Assembly (NCBI GenBank): GCA_002389295.1
Contig: DGOE01000099.1
Coordinates: forward strand, 1 to 25,946
Direction: 5' to 3'
Origin: Flavobacteriales bacterium UBA4474
Lineage (GTDB): Bacteria > Bacteroidota > Bacteroidia > Flavobacteriales_D > Sanyastnellaceae
Length of the DNA: 25,946 nucleotides
The notes under the pieces are model-generated. The model had not been told where the DNA came from. It ran no database searches and saw only the letters and a program-made list of their open reading frames with translations. Made by a program: the position numbers and the translations under genes. This document shows, piece after piece, positions 6,541 to 14,104 of the stretch; position 1 is the stretch's first letter, and every line of letters begins with the position of its first letter.

Positions 6541-7626
6541 ATGGCCAAGAAAAAGATCATCACGCGCGCCTCAGAGCAGTTTCTGGAGGCTTACCTCAAC
6601 AACCCCTCGCCCACCGGTTTCGAAAGTGCCGGTCAGAAGATGTGGCTCGATTATGTCAAGCCCTACATCGATGAGCACATCGTAGACACCTATGGCACAG
6701 TCGTGGGCGTCATCAATCCCGAGGCCAAATACAAGGTGGTCATCGAGGCGCACGCCGACGAAATCAGCTGGTTCGTGCACTACATCACCAGCGACGGCTT
6801 TATCTACCTGCGCCGCAACGGAGGCAGCGACCACCAGATCGCCCCGTCCAAGCGCGTGGACATCCACACCCAGAAGGGCATCGTCAAGGCCGTCTTTGGC
6901 TGGCCCGCCATCCACACCCGCACAGCAGGCAAGGAGGCGCCCCCCACCCTGAAAAACATTTTCCTCGACGTCGGTGCCAAAGACAAGGCCGAGGTCGAAA
7001 AGATGGGCATCCACGTAGGGTGCGTCGTCACCTATGAGGACACCTTCATGCTGCTCAACAAGCAGTGGTACGTAGGACGTGCTTTGGACAACCGCGCCGG
7101 TGGATTCATGATCGCCGAAGTGGCCCGCTTGCTCAAGGAAAACAAAGTGGACCTGCCTTTTGGCCTCTACATCACCAACAGCGTGCAAGAGGAAATCGGA
7201 CTGCGCGGCGCCCAGATGATCGCCGAGCGCATCCAGCCCGATGTGGCCATCGTCACCGACGTCACGCACTGCACGCACACCCCGATGATGAACAAGATCG
7301 AGCAGGGCGATGTGGCTGCCGGCAAAGGCCCGGGCATCACCTACGGCCCCGCGGTCCAAAACAACCTGCTGCAACGCATCATCGACACGGCAGACGCCAA
7401 CAAACTCCCCTTGCAGCGCATGGCGGCCAGCCGTTTTACCGGCACCGACACGGACGCCTTTGCGTACTCCAACCAGGGCGTGCCGAGCGCTTTGATTTCC
7501 CTGCCCTTGCGCTACATGCACACCACCGTTGAGATGGTGCACAAGCAGGACGTCGAAGACTGCATCCGCCTCATCTACGAGACCCTGCAAAACATCAAGC
7601 CCGGAGAGGACTTCAAGTACCTCTAA
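6541..7626 (+). CDS. M42 family metallopeptidase (glutamyl aminopeptidase / FrvX-type)
   Basis: Cytoplasmic dinuclear-metal aminopeptidase of 361 residues, the usual family length. Predicted metal ligands: His71 in EAHADE, bridging Asp183 in RALDNRAGG, Glu218 in VQEEIGLRG, Asp240 in IVTDVTH and His327 in LRYMHTTVE; Glu217 is the catalytic base and Asp73 the residue next to the first metal ligand. Family members form large tetrahedral dodecamers that trim peptides; specificity ranges over acidic, aliphatic or lysine N-termini and cannot be read here. The start follows a TAAATTCG element by about ten bases with no clear Shine-Dalgarno sequence. It is alone on the plus strand and ends ten bases before the convergent regulator gene. 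Older annotations call such proteins endoglucanase M, which is misleading. Confidence 0.94.
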   Translation: MAKKKIITRASEQFLEAYLNNPSPTGFESAGQKMWLDYVKPYIDEHIVDTYGTVVGVINPEAKYKVVIEAHADEISWFVHYITSDGFIYLRRNGGSDHQIAPSKRVDIHTQKGIVKAVFGWPAIHTRTAGKEAPPTLKNIFLDVGAKDKAEVEKMGIHVGCVVTYEDTFMLLNKQWYVGRALDNRAGGFMIAEVARLLKENKVDLPFGLYITNSVQEEIGLRGAQMIAERIQPDVAIVTDVTHCTHTPMMNKIEQGDVAAGKGPGITYGPAVQNNLLQRIIDTADANKLPLQRMAASRFTGTDTDAFAYSNQGVPSALISLPLRYMHTTVEMVHKQDVEDCIRLIYETLQNIKPGEDFKYL

Positions 7627-7636
7627 ACAAGGGGAA

Positions 7637-8068
7637 TCAGCGGCGGACCTGTTCCAGCCAGCCGCGAAGCTGGTGGATGTCGAGCGGCTTGGGCAGCAGG
7701 GCCTCCACAATGGGGTGGCCCTCTGCGCGGCGCAATTCTTCGGGGTCCAGGGTGGCGCTCAGCATGAACATCGTCGTGCGGGACAAGGCGGTGGTGGGAT
7801 ACATCTCCATGCGCTCGAGGACACCGAATCCATCGAGCCCCGGCATTTTGATGTCGAGCAATACCACGATGCCGGCGTTGGCCAACGCAGAACCAGGCCG
7901 CAAATCGTCCTCCTCTACCCCGGAATCTTGAGACAATGCCTCCAAGAAAGTGGGACCATCCTTGAATTTCCGGACGGACGCACCAAAGGCCGCCTCGATG
8001 AGCCGGCCATTGACCACGCGGTCGATTTCGTTGTCATCGACCAACCAAAATTCAAGCGCTTTGGACAT
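7637..8068 (-). CDS. Single-domain response regulator (CheY-like receiver)
   Basis: A stand-alone receiver domain of 143 residues with no output domain. Acidic pair Asp11-Asp12 (LVDDNEIDR), phospho-acceptor Asp72 in LLDIKMPGLDG, switch Ser104 in MLSAT, and Lys127 in LLPKPLD are all present. The loop before strand 3 is longer than usual (about residues 48-64). It is the last gene of the kinase operon, after a 70-base AT-rich gap, and probably accepts phosphate from the 7TMR-DISM kinase, or acts in a relay with the other regulator. Without an output domain it must act by protein-protein contact. The AT-rich gap (8069-8138) could hold a second promoter. Confidence 0.9.
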   Translation of the reverse strand: MSKALEFWLVDDNEIDRVVNGRLIEAAFGASVRKFKDGPTFLEALSQDSGVEEDDLRPGSALANAGIVVLLDIKMPGLDGFGVLERMEMYPTTALSRTTMFMLSATLDPEELRRAEGHPIVEALLPKPLDIHQLRGWLEQVRR

Positions 8069-8138
8069 CCATTCTCAATATCGACACGTCAATTTTCATA
8101 TAATGTAAGAAACTTCTTCTATTACAGATTTCTGATAT

Positions 8139-8720
8139 TCAATTGGATGAGCGCTGAATCCACCGCTCGTATCGGGCGTGCTCCCCCGCCAATTGTACTT
8201 TCATTTCCCGCAGTTTTTCTGCCACGGCCCCTGCAGCGGCGGCCCCACCGCCTTCCAACTCATCTGCACAGCCTCCGAGTTGCGCACCCAGGCCCTCCAG
8301 CAGGGCCAGCACCTCCGTGCCCTGCTCAGCATTCCTCACCCTCGAGCGGTTCAGGTCGTAACCCGAACGGATGACACCACGCAGTTCTTCCTCATTCCAC
8401 GGCTTGGACACAAAACGGTAGACCTGCCCTTTGTTGATCGCGTCTACGACCGCATCGGTATCGGCATATCCCGTCACGAGGATGCGGCTGACATCCGGGT
8501 GGTCCGGCATGATCAACTCAAAAAACTCCACCCCGCTGATCCGCGGCATGCGCTGGTCGCTGAGCACCACGTGGAAATTGTGCTCGTCGAGCAGGCGCAC
8601 CGCCTTGTGCGGCTCGTCGCAAGTGTGCACTTCAAACTCCCGACGAAAGGCCGCCTTGAACGAAAACAAGTTGGGCTCCTCGTCATCGAGGTAGAGGACG
8701 CGTATGATCTCTTCTGCCAT
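8139..8720 (-). CDS. Response regulator with receiver domain and helical C-terminal extension
   Basis: Receiver domain at residues 1-125: Asp12-Asp13, phospho-acceptor Asp55 in LSDQRMPRISG, Thr83 in LVTGYAD and Lys106 in FVSKPW. The DQRMP form is typical of RpfG-like regulators and those paired with large hybrid or 7TM kinases. The remaining about 65 residues (from LNRSRVRNAEQG on) are Ala/Gly/Glu-rich and predicted helical, with no HD-GYP, GGDEF or DNA-binding domain, so the output is unknown, perhaps coiled-coil dimerisation or binding to a partner. The gene begins 20 bases after the kinase stop on the same strand and is almost certainly its cognate regulator. Confidence 0.9.
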   Translation of the reverse strand: MAEEIIRVLYLDDEEPNLFSFKAAFRREFEVHTCDEPHKAVRLLDEHNFHVVLSDQRMPRISGVEFFELIMPDHPDVSRILVTGYADTDAVVDAINKGQVYRFVSKPWNEEELRGVIRSGYDLNRSRVRNAEQGTEVLALLEGLGAQLGGCADELEGGGAAAAGAVAEKLREMKVQLAGEHARYERWIQRSSN

Positions 8721-8740
8721 GCTTCTCTGGGTTCAGGGGT

Positions 8741-10924
8741 TCATGCGACTTTGGAGGCTGCAGCATTCTCCGCTGCGAGGGGAAAGGTGAGCACAAAGCA
8801 CGTGCCCACATCAGGCGTGCTCTCCACCGTGACATCGGCACCGTGGTCATCGAGGATGCCCTTGACGATGCTCAAGCCGAGGCCCGTGCCCATCCCCACA
8901 TCCTTGGTGGTGTAAAAGGGGTCAAAAATCCGCTGGCGTGTGAGGTCGTCCATGCCCGTGCCGTTGTCGCGAATCCGCACCTCCAGGGCTGTGAACTCAC
9001 CGGCTTGGGCCGAGACCCCATTCAACTGAACGTCCACCTTGCGGTCCTCACTTTCGGGCCAGCGCGTCTCAGTGGCCTGGACAGCATTCATGATGATGTT
9101 CATGAAGACCTGGCTGAGCTTGCCACTTTGGCACCACAGCGGCGGCGCCTCTTCATCAAAGGTCACCTCGATGTTGGCCTTGCTGCGCGCGCGGTTGCCG
9201 AGCACGGTGATCGAGGCTTCGAGCAACTCAGCCAAAGACGCCTCCACCAACTGATCGCCATCCATGCGGCCAAACACGCGCAACCCGCCCACAATGCGCG
9301 CCGTGCGGTCCGCACCTTCCAAGATGCCCTTGATCAACTGCCGGCTTTCTTCAACCAAGAAGTTCAGATCCAATTGACGGGCCCGCTCTCGGGCCCGGCC
9401 CACCATTTCCTCCGCCCCCGGTGCCCCTTCCGCAAGCGACGACAGGGCCGCAGCATGGGCCTCAATGATCTCGATCAACTCCTCCAAATCCCGGCGCAGC
9501 GAGGTGGCATTGGACTGCACGTAGTTGATGGGGTTGTTCAACTCATGGGCGATGCCCGCCGTCATCTGTCCGAGAGAAGCGAGCTTTTCGGTCTGGATCA
9601 ATTGGTCTTGGGCCCCCTTCAATTCTTCCAGGGCACCGGACAATCCGGCATTGGCCTTGGCGAGTTCATCGGTCCGCTCCCGCACGCGCGCTTCGAGCTC
9701 TGCATTTTGCTCCTTGACGATGCGCTCGTTTTCCAGGGAGGCGGCCAGGGCTTTGGCATTGGCCTGGTCGCTCGAACGCTTGAGCACATTGATCCTGTTG
9801 CCCAAAGCAAAACTGAGCAACAGCATTTCCAACACCGTCCCGATCGGCATGAACGTCGCCGTGATCGGGGTGGAGGCCAACAGGCCGAAATCGCGCAAGG
9901 CCTGCATGGTCACGGCGATCAGAAAAATCAGCCACGCCACAAAGTACCAGGGCGCCGAAGGGTGGCCCCTTCTCCAACTGACAATGGACAGGACCAGCAT
10001 GGCCGGAGCAGACAGCGCCCCGAGGTTGACCAAGTTATAGGCCACAATAGGCAAGCCCGCCAGGGCCGCCAAGAGGGCCGCCCAGTAGATACCCAAAAGC
10101 ACCCTGATGAGCCGGTTCCACTTGGGTGTATACCGCCTGACCTCCAAAAAATGCCGGGCAAAGGTCAGCGCAGCCAAGCCGCTGCACGCCCCCATCACCG
10201 TCAAGCCATTGACCGCCATCCAGGGTGAACTTCCCCACAGCAGCCGGTCATATCCATTGAAACCCCACTGCACAAGGCCCACGGTCAGCACGACGAAGGT
10301 GTAGCTGAAGTAAGCCCGCTGGCCCGTACTAAACGCCAAGAAACAATTGTAGATCAGGATGGCCAGTACCATCCCGGTATACAAGGCCACCGCCAAATCG
10401 CGTCTTTCGCGCAACATCTCCGCCTTGTCCGTTTGGGTCAACACAAAGGGCAGCAGCACCGGCTTGGTGCTTCTGACCCGAAACCACAGCGCGTGGTCCT
10501 CATTCACTGGCAGGTTAAACGTGGGAATCAGGTCTTCTTGGCGGCCATATGCCGCGCCGGCTGAGGCTGTTTTCAGGACGCGCGGGCCATCCAAGACAAA
10601 AGCATCGATGGAGTCCAGCGTGGGGTTGTCCAACAGGATGCGGACGTTGCGCGGGGCACCCTGCCAGCCCGAAACCCGTATCCAATGTGCAGATTCCGAG
10701 GACCCCAAATTGGGACGTTCACCTTTCAGCCGTTCGAGCGACGCCACCTTGAGGTGGACCTGCTCCGGCCGCACCATGCTCGTAGGGTCTTCGAAGGCTT
10801 CCAAGGTGAGGGCATCCACGGCTTGCCCTCCCGTGTTGCCACAGCCCGTCAACAAGGGCAGCGCCAACAAGGCCCAGACCCAACGACGCAGGTGCACCCG
10901 TCCATATGGCGGGCAACACCGCAT
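8741..10924 (-). CDS. 7TMR-DISM sensor histidine kinase with lipobox-like N-terminus
   Basis: Receptor kinase of 727 residues. Order of parts: export signal with LLTGC (Cys28); extracytoplasmic 7TMR-DISMED2-like beta domain (about 35-165, with HWIRVSG, ILLDNPTLDSIDAFV and HALWFRVRS); seven membrane helices (about 178-378); coiled coil (385-445); HisKA with phospho-acceptor His460 in GIAHELNNPINY; and HATPase_c with the N box (NIIMNAVQA), G1 (DNGTGM), F (FYTTKD) and G2 (GMGTGLGLSI) motifs. The external domain probably binds a small ligand and controls autophosphorylation. The start at 10924 overlaps the stop of the upstream acyltransferase-like gene by ATGA; both regulators follow. A lipobox is unusual in front of a polytopic kinase: it may be a true lipid anchor or just part of the signal. 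Confidence 0.93.
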   Translation of the reverse strand: MRCCPPYGRVHLRRWVWALLALPLLTGCGNTGGQAVDALTLEAFEDPTSMVRPEQVHLKVASLERLKGERPNLGSSESAHWIRVSGWQGAPRNVRILLDNPTLDSIDAFVLDGPRVLKTASAGAAYGRQEDLIPTFNLPVNEDHALWFRVRSTKPVLLPFVLTQTDKAEMLRERRDLAVALYTGMVLAILIYNCFLAFSTGQRAYFSYTFVVLTVGLVQWGFNGYDRLLWGSSPWMAVNGLTVMGACSGLAALTFARHFLEVRRYTPKWNRLIRVLLGIYWAALLAALAGLPIVAYNLVNLGALSAPAMLVLSIVSWRRGHPSAPWYFVAWLIFLIAVTMQALRDFGLLASTPITATFMPIGTVLEMLLLSFALGNRINVLKRSSDQANAKALAASLENERIVKEQNAELEARVRERTDELAKANAGLSGALEELKGAQDQLIQTEKLASLGQMTAGIAHELNNPINYVQSNATSLRRDLEELIEIIEAHAAALSSLAEGAPGAEEMVGRARERARQLDLNFLVEESRQLIKGILEGADRTARIVGGLRVFGRMDGDQLVEASLAELLEASITVLGNRARSKANIEVTFDEEAPPLWCQSGKLSQVFMNIIMNAVQATETRWPESEDRKVDVQLNGVSAQAGEFTALEVRIRDNGTGMDDLTRQRIFDPFYTTKDVGMGTGLGLSIVKGILDDHGADVTVESTPDVGTCFVLTFPLAAENAAASKVA

Positions 10925-11670
10925 CAGCCAAGGTGGTTTTCTATGCGGTATGCGATGCGGTGGAACCGGCCGTCCACCATGTGCACGTGGCTCGGCTCCT
11001 CTGCCGTGCGCCTGATGATCTGTTGCACATCCTCTGCGGCCGTATCGATGCTCTCCGGGTACTGGAAATGCCCAATTTCAGACCGGATCGGTGGAGCAGG
11101 ATATGAGAATTGGCCCTCTTCACCCCACTCCTCGAGGATGGTAAACCCGAGTTCGCGTTGGATGGGGCGCATGTTGGTCCCCATAAATGCATAGCCGTGG
11201 CGGATGTCGAGCCGGGGCATCAGCCCCAAACCGACGCAGGCCATGGGCAGCATACCGATGCCCGCCATGGCGGTTTCGCGGCGGCTCCACAGCGCACAAA
11301 ATTCGCCACACCCTTCTTGCATTTGGCTGTCCAGCCGCTGGCTCACTTCGGGGTGGTCCCCTCCGACTGCACGCTCCATCGGCAACAGGTACTCCTCGCG
11401 CCTCCGTTGGAGCCGCATCCCGCTGAGCAGGGTTTCATCGTCGTTGCAGGTGAGCAGAAAAAGGGTGGTGTCGGCATCGCCCACCCAGTCTTCGCCAAAA
11501 GACGTCAGGTTGGTGATGCCCGAAGCCTGCAATACCGCCCTGTGACCATCGGCGAAGCGCTGAGACAGGTCAGGGTCATCGGCCGAGGCAAACACATGAA
11601 GCGTCGCTGCGCGCAGTCCACGCGCGACGTCTACCGACTCACGCGGTATGTGCGATGGTGAGGTGCTCAT
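10924..11670 (-). CDS. GNAT / autoinducer-synthase-like acyltransferase (putative)
   Basis: Protein of 248 residues, assigned by pattern only. Its layout resembles the GNAT-like fold of acyl-homoserine lactone and N-acyl amino acid synthases (LuxI, FeeM): a strand ending SGMRLQRR (83-90) followed by LPMERAV (96-102), a GEFCALW strand (122-128) in the place of the ELSRF segment, an RRE..AGIG turn, a hydrophobic helix, and a final YAF...NMRPIQRELGF helix-strand (GNAT-like motif B). If right, it would transfer an acyl group to an amino compound, possibly making a diffusible signal. Start at 11670 (MSTSP): the open frame extends to 11853 but that part is antisense-like sequence inside the ThiF gene. 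It overlaps the ThiF-like gene by 32 bases and the kinase by ATGA, so all three are probably co-translated. Confidence 0.6.
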   Translation of the reverse strand: MSTSPSHIPRESVDVARGLRAATLHVFASADDPDLSQRFADGHRAVLQASGITNLTSFGEDWVGDADTTLFLLTCNDDETLLSGMRLQRRREEYLLPMERAVGGDHPEVSQRLDSQMQEGCGEFCALWSRRETAMAGIGMLPMACVGLGLMPRLDIRHGYAFMGTNMRPIQRELGFTILEEWGEEGQFSYPAPPIRSEIGHFQYPESIDTAAEDVQQIIRRTAEEPSHVHMVDGRFHRIAYRIENHLG

Positions 11671-12703
11671 TAAAATCAAATCTGATGCGTTGGTCCTCGA
11701 GATCTTCGCCGAGGAGAATACGGCGGGCAACCGTGGCGGCCATTCCAGCCCCCATGGCCACATCGCTGTGGAGTTGCGGCCAACCCACCAGGGTCTTGCC
11801 GACTTCTGCCAGGCTTTCCCTGGCGCGGTCACTGATGGCCGAAAGGTCCACAAAGGCGTCGAGCAACTCCGGCGTCCAGGCTCCCCCGTTGGCCAACTCC
11901 GTCAATTGCTCTACCGAAATCCTGCCGTGGAGAAATTCTTGGGTCTCCTCCTGGTCATAGCGCTCGATGTCCACCAAACCGCGGTCGTTGGTCTCCATGA
12001 TCAACGGCATCCTGCGGTCGCGGGCACCGAGGCGCAACAAGGCTTTGGCCGAAGGCGCGTCGCACGCGTCGACCACCAGGTCCAATCCGCCCAAAAAATC
12101 CGACATGACCTCAGGCGCAAAACCTTCGGGCCACACCTCTACTTCCAAGTACGGGTCCACCTCTGCAATCGCACGCGCCGCCGAAATCACCTTCGACCCC
12201 CCCAATTCAAACAGCGAGGCGGGTATGCGGTTGAGGTTGGACAATTCCAACGTGTCGGCATCGGCCAGGTGCAACCGGCCCGCTACGCGCTCCATGGCCA
12301 AAGCCATGGCGATGCTGCGCCCCACCGACATGCCCACCACGCCGACCGATCGGGAGCCGAGCTGCCCTTGTTCGTCGCCCCTGATCTTGTTGCGGTTGCG
12401 GTTGGTCCGGACATCGATGAATTCGGCTTCTTCCAAAATCAAGATGGCCTTCTGGCGCCAGGGGTACCACGCCACCGTGCCGTATCGGCCTGTGGGACTG
12501 CTGCCCTCACGCGCCGAAAAAGCAGCCGAGGCTTCAGCAGGTGTGGCCTCGGGTTGCACACAACGGTGCCACTCGTACCACTGCGCAGACAGGTGGCTCG
12601 CATCCAATGGCGCGCTCGTCACCTTGGAAAAAGCCCGCCAAGCGTCCAACCCCGCCGTAGAGGAGAGGTTGAATTTGACTGCTCGGAAGTTGACCTCGGA
12701 CAT
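11639..12703 (-). CDS. ThiF/E1-like adenylyltransferase domain protein (Rv1355c-like)
   Basis: Protein of 354 residues with a ThiF/MoeB/E1-type Rossmann domain. After a variable N-terminal region (1-75) come VAWYPWRQ (78-83), the basic stretch RTNRNRNKI (99-107), the nucleotide loop VGVVGMSVGRSIA (120-132), LADADTLELSNLNR (146-159) with Asp148/Asp150 and the arginine-finger-like Arg159, Lys171, and VVDACD. This order matches the ThiF part of Rv1355c-family proteins, which often carry a nitroreductase-like domain that is absent here. The zinc cysteines and active-site cysteine of true E1 enzymes are not evident, so it probably adenylates a carboxylate or acts as a pseudo-E1. It is the first gene of the signalling operon and overlaps the acyltransferase-like gene. 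A role in activating an acyl or amino acid substrate is inference. Confidence 0.82.
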   Translation of the reverse strand: MSEVNFRAVKFNLSSTAGLDAWRAFSKVTSAPLDASHLSAQWYEWHRCVQPEATPAEASAAFSAREGSSPTGRYGTVAWYPWRQKAILILEEAEFIDVRTNRNRNKIRGDEQGQLGSRSVGVVGMSVGRSIAMALAMERVAGRLHLADADTLELSNLNRIPASLFELGGSKVISAARAIAEVDPYLEVEVWPEGFAPEVMSDFLGGLDLVVDACDAPSAKALLRLGARDRRMPLIMETNDRGLVDIERYDQEETQEFLHGRISVEQLTELANGGAWTPELLDAFVDLSAISDRARESLAEVGKTLVGWPQLHSDVAMGAGMAATVARRILLGEDLEDQRIRFDFNEHLTIAHTA

Positions 12704-12837
12704 TCAAGTGAAATTCTGCCGCTAAGGCCGACCATCTGCACCGAACAACGGAGCTTATCCACGTTGGACGGTGGATGCCCAAGTCCCTCTTCAATTTTAA
12801 AGTGCAACCTTTCTGAAGAGCTTGCGTATGGAACAAT

Positions 12838-13281
12838 ATGCTGCTGACAACCCCCACCTTCAACATTGAGATTCTGCCCAACGCTTTGGCGGCTTTGCCG
12901 GAGTTGTTTGCTGGCCTCGATGACCTCCTTCCCGCCTTGGATATCCAACTTGAAGAAGTGTGGTCAGGAGAAGATGGTCCCGCTACGGAAGTGCTGATCA
13001 CGGCCAATGTGGCCCAAGCCCTCGCGGATTCTCGTCCCATTTTTTTGGTCGACCCCAATCCCAACGCCGCGTCATTGGCCAACCTTCTCGATGAAGGGCG
13101 CCACACGCGTTGGGTGGCCAAAAACACCCCGAAAAACGTCTGGGTCGACAGCTTTGCCCGCTTCCTCTACACCCTGCGCATCGATGAAAAAACGCAGTGC
13201 GAGCGCAACAAAGAGCAAGGAACCTTCAGGGTGACAAAAGTGAGCGGCTCCAGAGCAGCCGGCCGCAAAAAGGCCAGCTGA
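12838..13281 (+). CDS. Hypothetical protein, 147 residues
   Basis: No family recognised. A soluble, mildly acidic N-terminal region (about residues 1-115) alternates hydrophobic and polar positions as in a small alpha/beta domain; the last 15 residues are basic (SRAAGRKKAS), suggesting an exposed or nucleic-acid-contacting tail. The ATG at 12838 is the first in frame and lies 134 bases from the divergent ThiF-like gene, so the two share a promoter region. It ends eight bases before the convergent DUF4924 gene. No signal peptide, membrane segment or cysteine cluster is present. It could be expressed together with the signalling operon, but nothing in the sequence shows this. Confidence 0.7.
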   Translation: MLLTTPTFNIEILPNALAALPELFAGLDDLLPALDIQLEEVWSGEDGPATEVLITANVAQALADSRPIFLVDPNPNAASLANLLDEGRHTRWVAKNTPKNVWVDSFARFLYTLRIDEKTQCERNKEQGTFRVTKVSGSRAAGRKKAS

Positions 13282-13289
13282 ACGCCGAA

Positions 13290-13817
13290 TTAGAGCGCAC
13301 CCGCACGCATCCGAATGTAGCGGCCGCCCAACAGGTTGGCCCAGTCCCGGATCACGGCCAAACTTTCCTCCGTTTCGGGAGAGACGGACTTCCCGCCCAT
13401 CCGAAGCACCAACCAGCCATAGAGGGCCACGAGCATGGCGTCCAATTCCGTGCGCTGCTCCGCCCCGCGTTCCGCCATCGCAGCGATGTGCGGTTTGGCC
13501 TTTTCCACCGCACTGCGATATTCCTCATCCTTGAGCACATTGAGCAGCGTCTGGTGCAGATAGGTCAATTCAATCATGACCTCATCCAGCGATGACACAT
13601 GGCCCGAACCGGTCTTGTTTTCACTGCGCAAGGCCCGGATCAACTCCCCAAACCAAACGAGCTCCGCCTCGAGCCGGTCGCCGGCATAGGCCGAAGACAG
13701 GTGGTTGCGCAAACCGCCAAGGTCCAGCCCCACGGCGCGCACCAGGTCCTCCATTTGCCAGACGTAGAGGATGTACTCCACGATGTGCTGTTCCCGCTTC
13801 TCTTCCGCAGTCGTCAT
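13290..13817 (-). CDS. DUF4924 family protein
   Basis: Cytoplasmic helical protein of 175 residues belonging to a family that, to my knowledge, is limited to Bacteroidota. The N-terminal signature EHIVEYILYVWQMEDLVRA (here EQHIVEY) and the ELTYLHQTLLNVL segment are characteristic. The function is unknown. The start at 13817 overlaps the stop of an 85-residue gene upstream by ATGA, so the two are probably translated together. It is convergent with the small hypothetical gene, with only eight bases between stops and no hairpin visible there. Confidence 0.85.
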   Translation of the reverse strand: MTTAEEKREQHIVEYILYVWQMEDLVRAVGLDLGGLRNHLSSAYAGDRLEAELVWFGELIRALRSENKTGSGHVSSLDEVMIELTYLHQTLLNVLKDEEYRSAVEKAKPHIAAMAERGAEQRTELDAMLVALYGWLVLRMGGKSVSPETEESLAVIRDWANLLGGRYIRMRAGAL

Positions 13818-14071
13818 GGTTTCGGGGGGGTGCTGTCGCCCGCCTGCAACGCCTCGGCGCGGGCCGCTTTCATCTGCAAAAACTGCTGCTCTACTTGGGG
13901 GATGAGCCGCTGGGCAAAGGCTTCAACTGCTGCCAGTCCGCCAGCGCCTTCCACCGGCAGGCGATAGGTCTGCTCCAAAGGACCCCAGACGTACTGGACA
14001 TGGTACTTCTCGTTCCATTCCTGGATCACGATGCGCATGGCGCGGTGAGAAATCTGTGCAACAGTGCGCAT
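13814..14071 (-). CDS. Small conserved-looking protein coupled to DUF4924
   Basis: An 85-residue protein (74 residues if ATG 14038 is used). The core IQEWNEKYHVQYVWGPLEQ reads like a short beta-hairpin, followed by a helix rich in Ala, Glu and Gln (AVEAFAQRLIPQVEQQFLQM) and a Thr-Pro tail. The reading frame stays open much further upstream, but that part lies antisense to the DUF1853 gene and has the composition of a shadow frame, so the true start is taken near 14071, 34 bases from the divergent DUF1853 start. The stop overlaps the DUF4924 start by ATGA, which supports it being a real translated gene. Function unknown. Confidence 0.6.
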   Translation of the reverse strand: MRTVAQISHRAMRIVIQEWNEKYHVQYVWGPLEQTYRLPVEGAGGLAAVEAFAQRLIPQVEQQFLQMKAARAEALQAGDSTPPKP

Positions 14072-14104
14072 GAGAATCGACCGCGAAGGTAGAATTTCGC
14101 AGCC

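Noticed and set aside
6571..7710. Minus-strand frame of 379 codons opposite the M42 gene
   Set aside because: Shadow of a complete M42 peptidase with all metal ligands; Val/Asp/Gly-rich translation.
8843..10228. Plus-strand frame of 461 codons opposite the kinase gene
   Set aside because: Antisense to a full-length kinase with all catalytic motifs; low-complexity His/Gln/Arg-rich translation typical of a shadow in GC-rich DNA.
10924..11853. Upstream extension of the acyltransferase-like frame to 11853
   Set aside because: The added 61 residues lie inside the ThiF-like gene in another frame and read as Trp/Arg/Pro-rich non-coding sequence; ATG 11670 gives a normal N-terminus.
11648..12847. 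Plus-strand frame of 399 codons opposite the ThiF-like gene
   Set aside because: Antisense to a gene with clear family motifs and good junctions with its neighbours.
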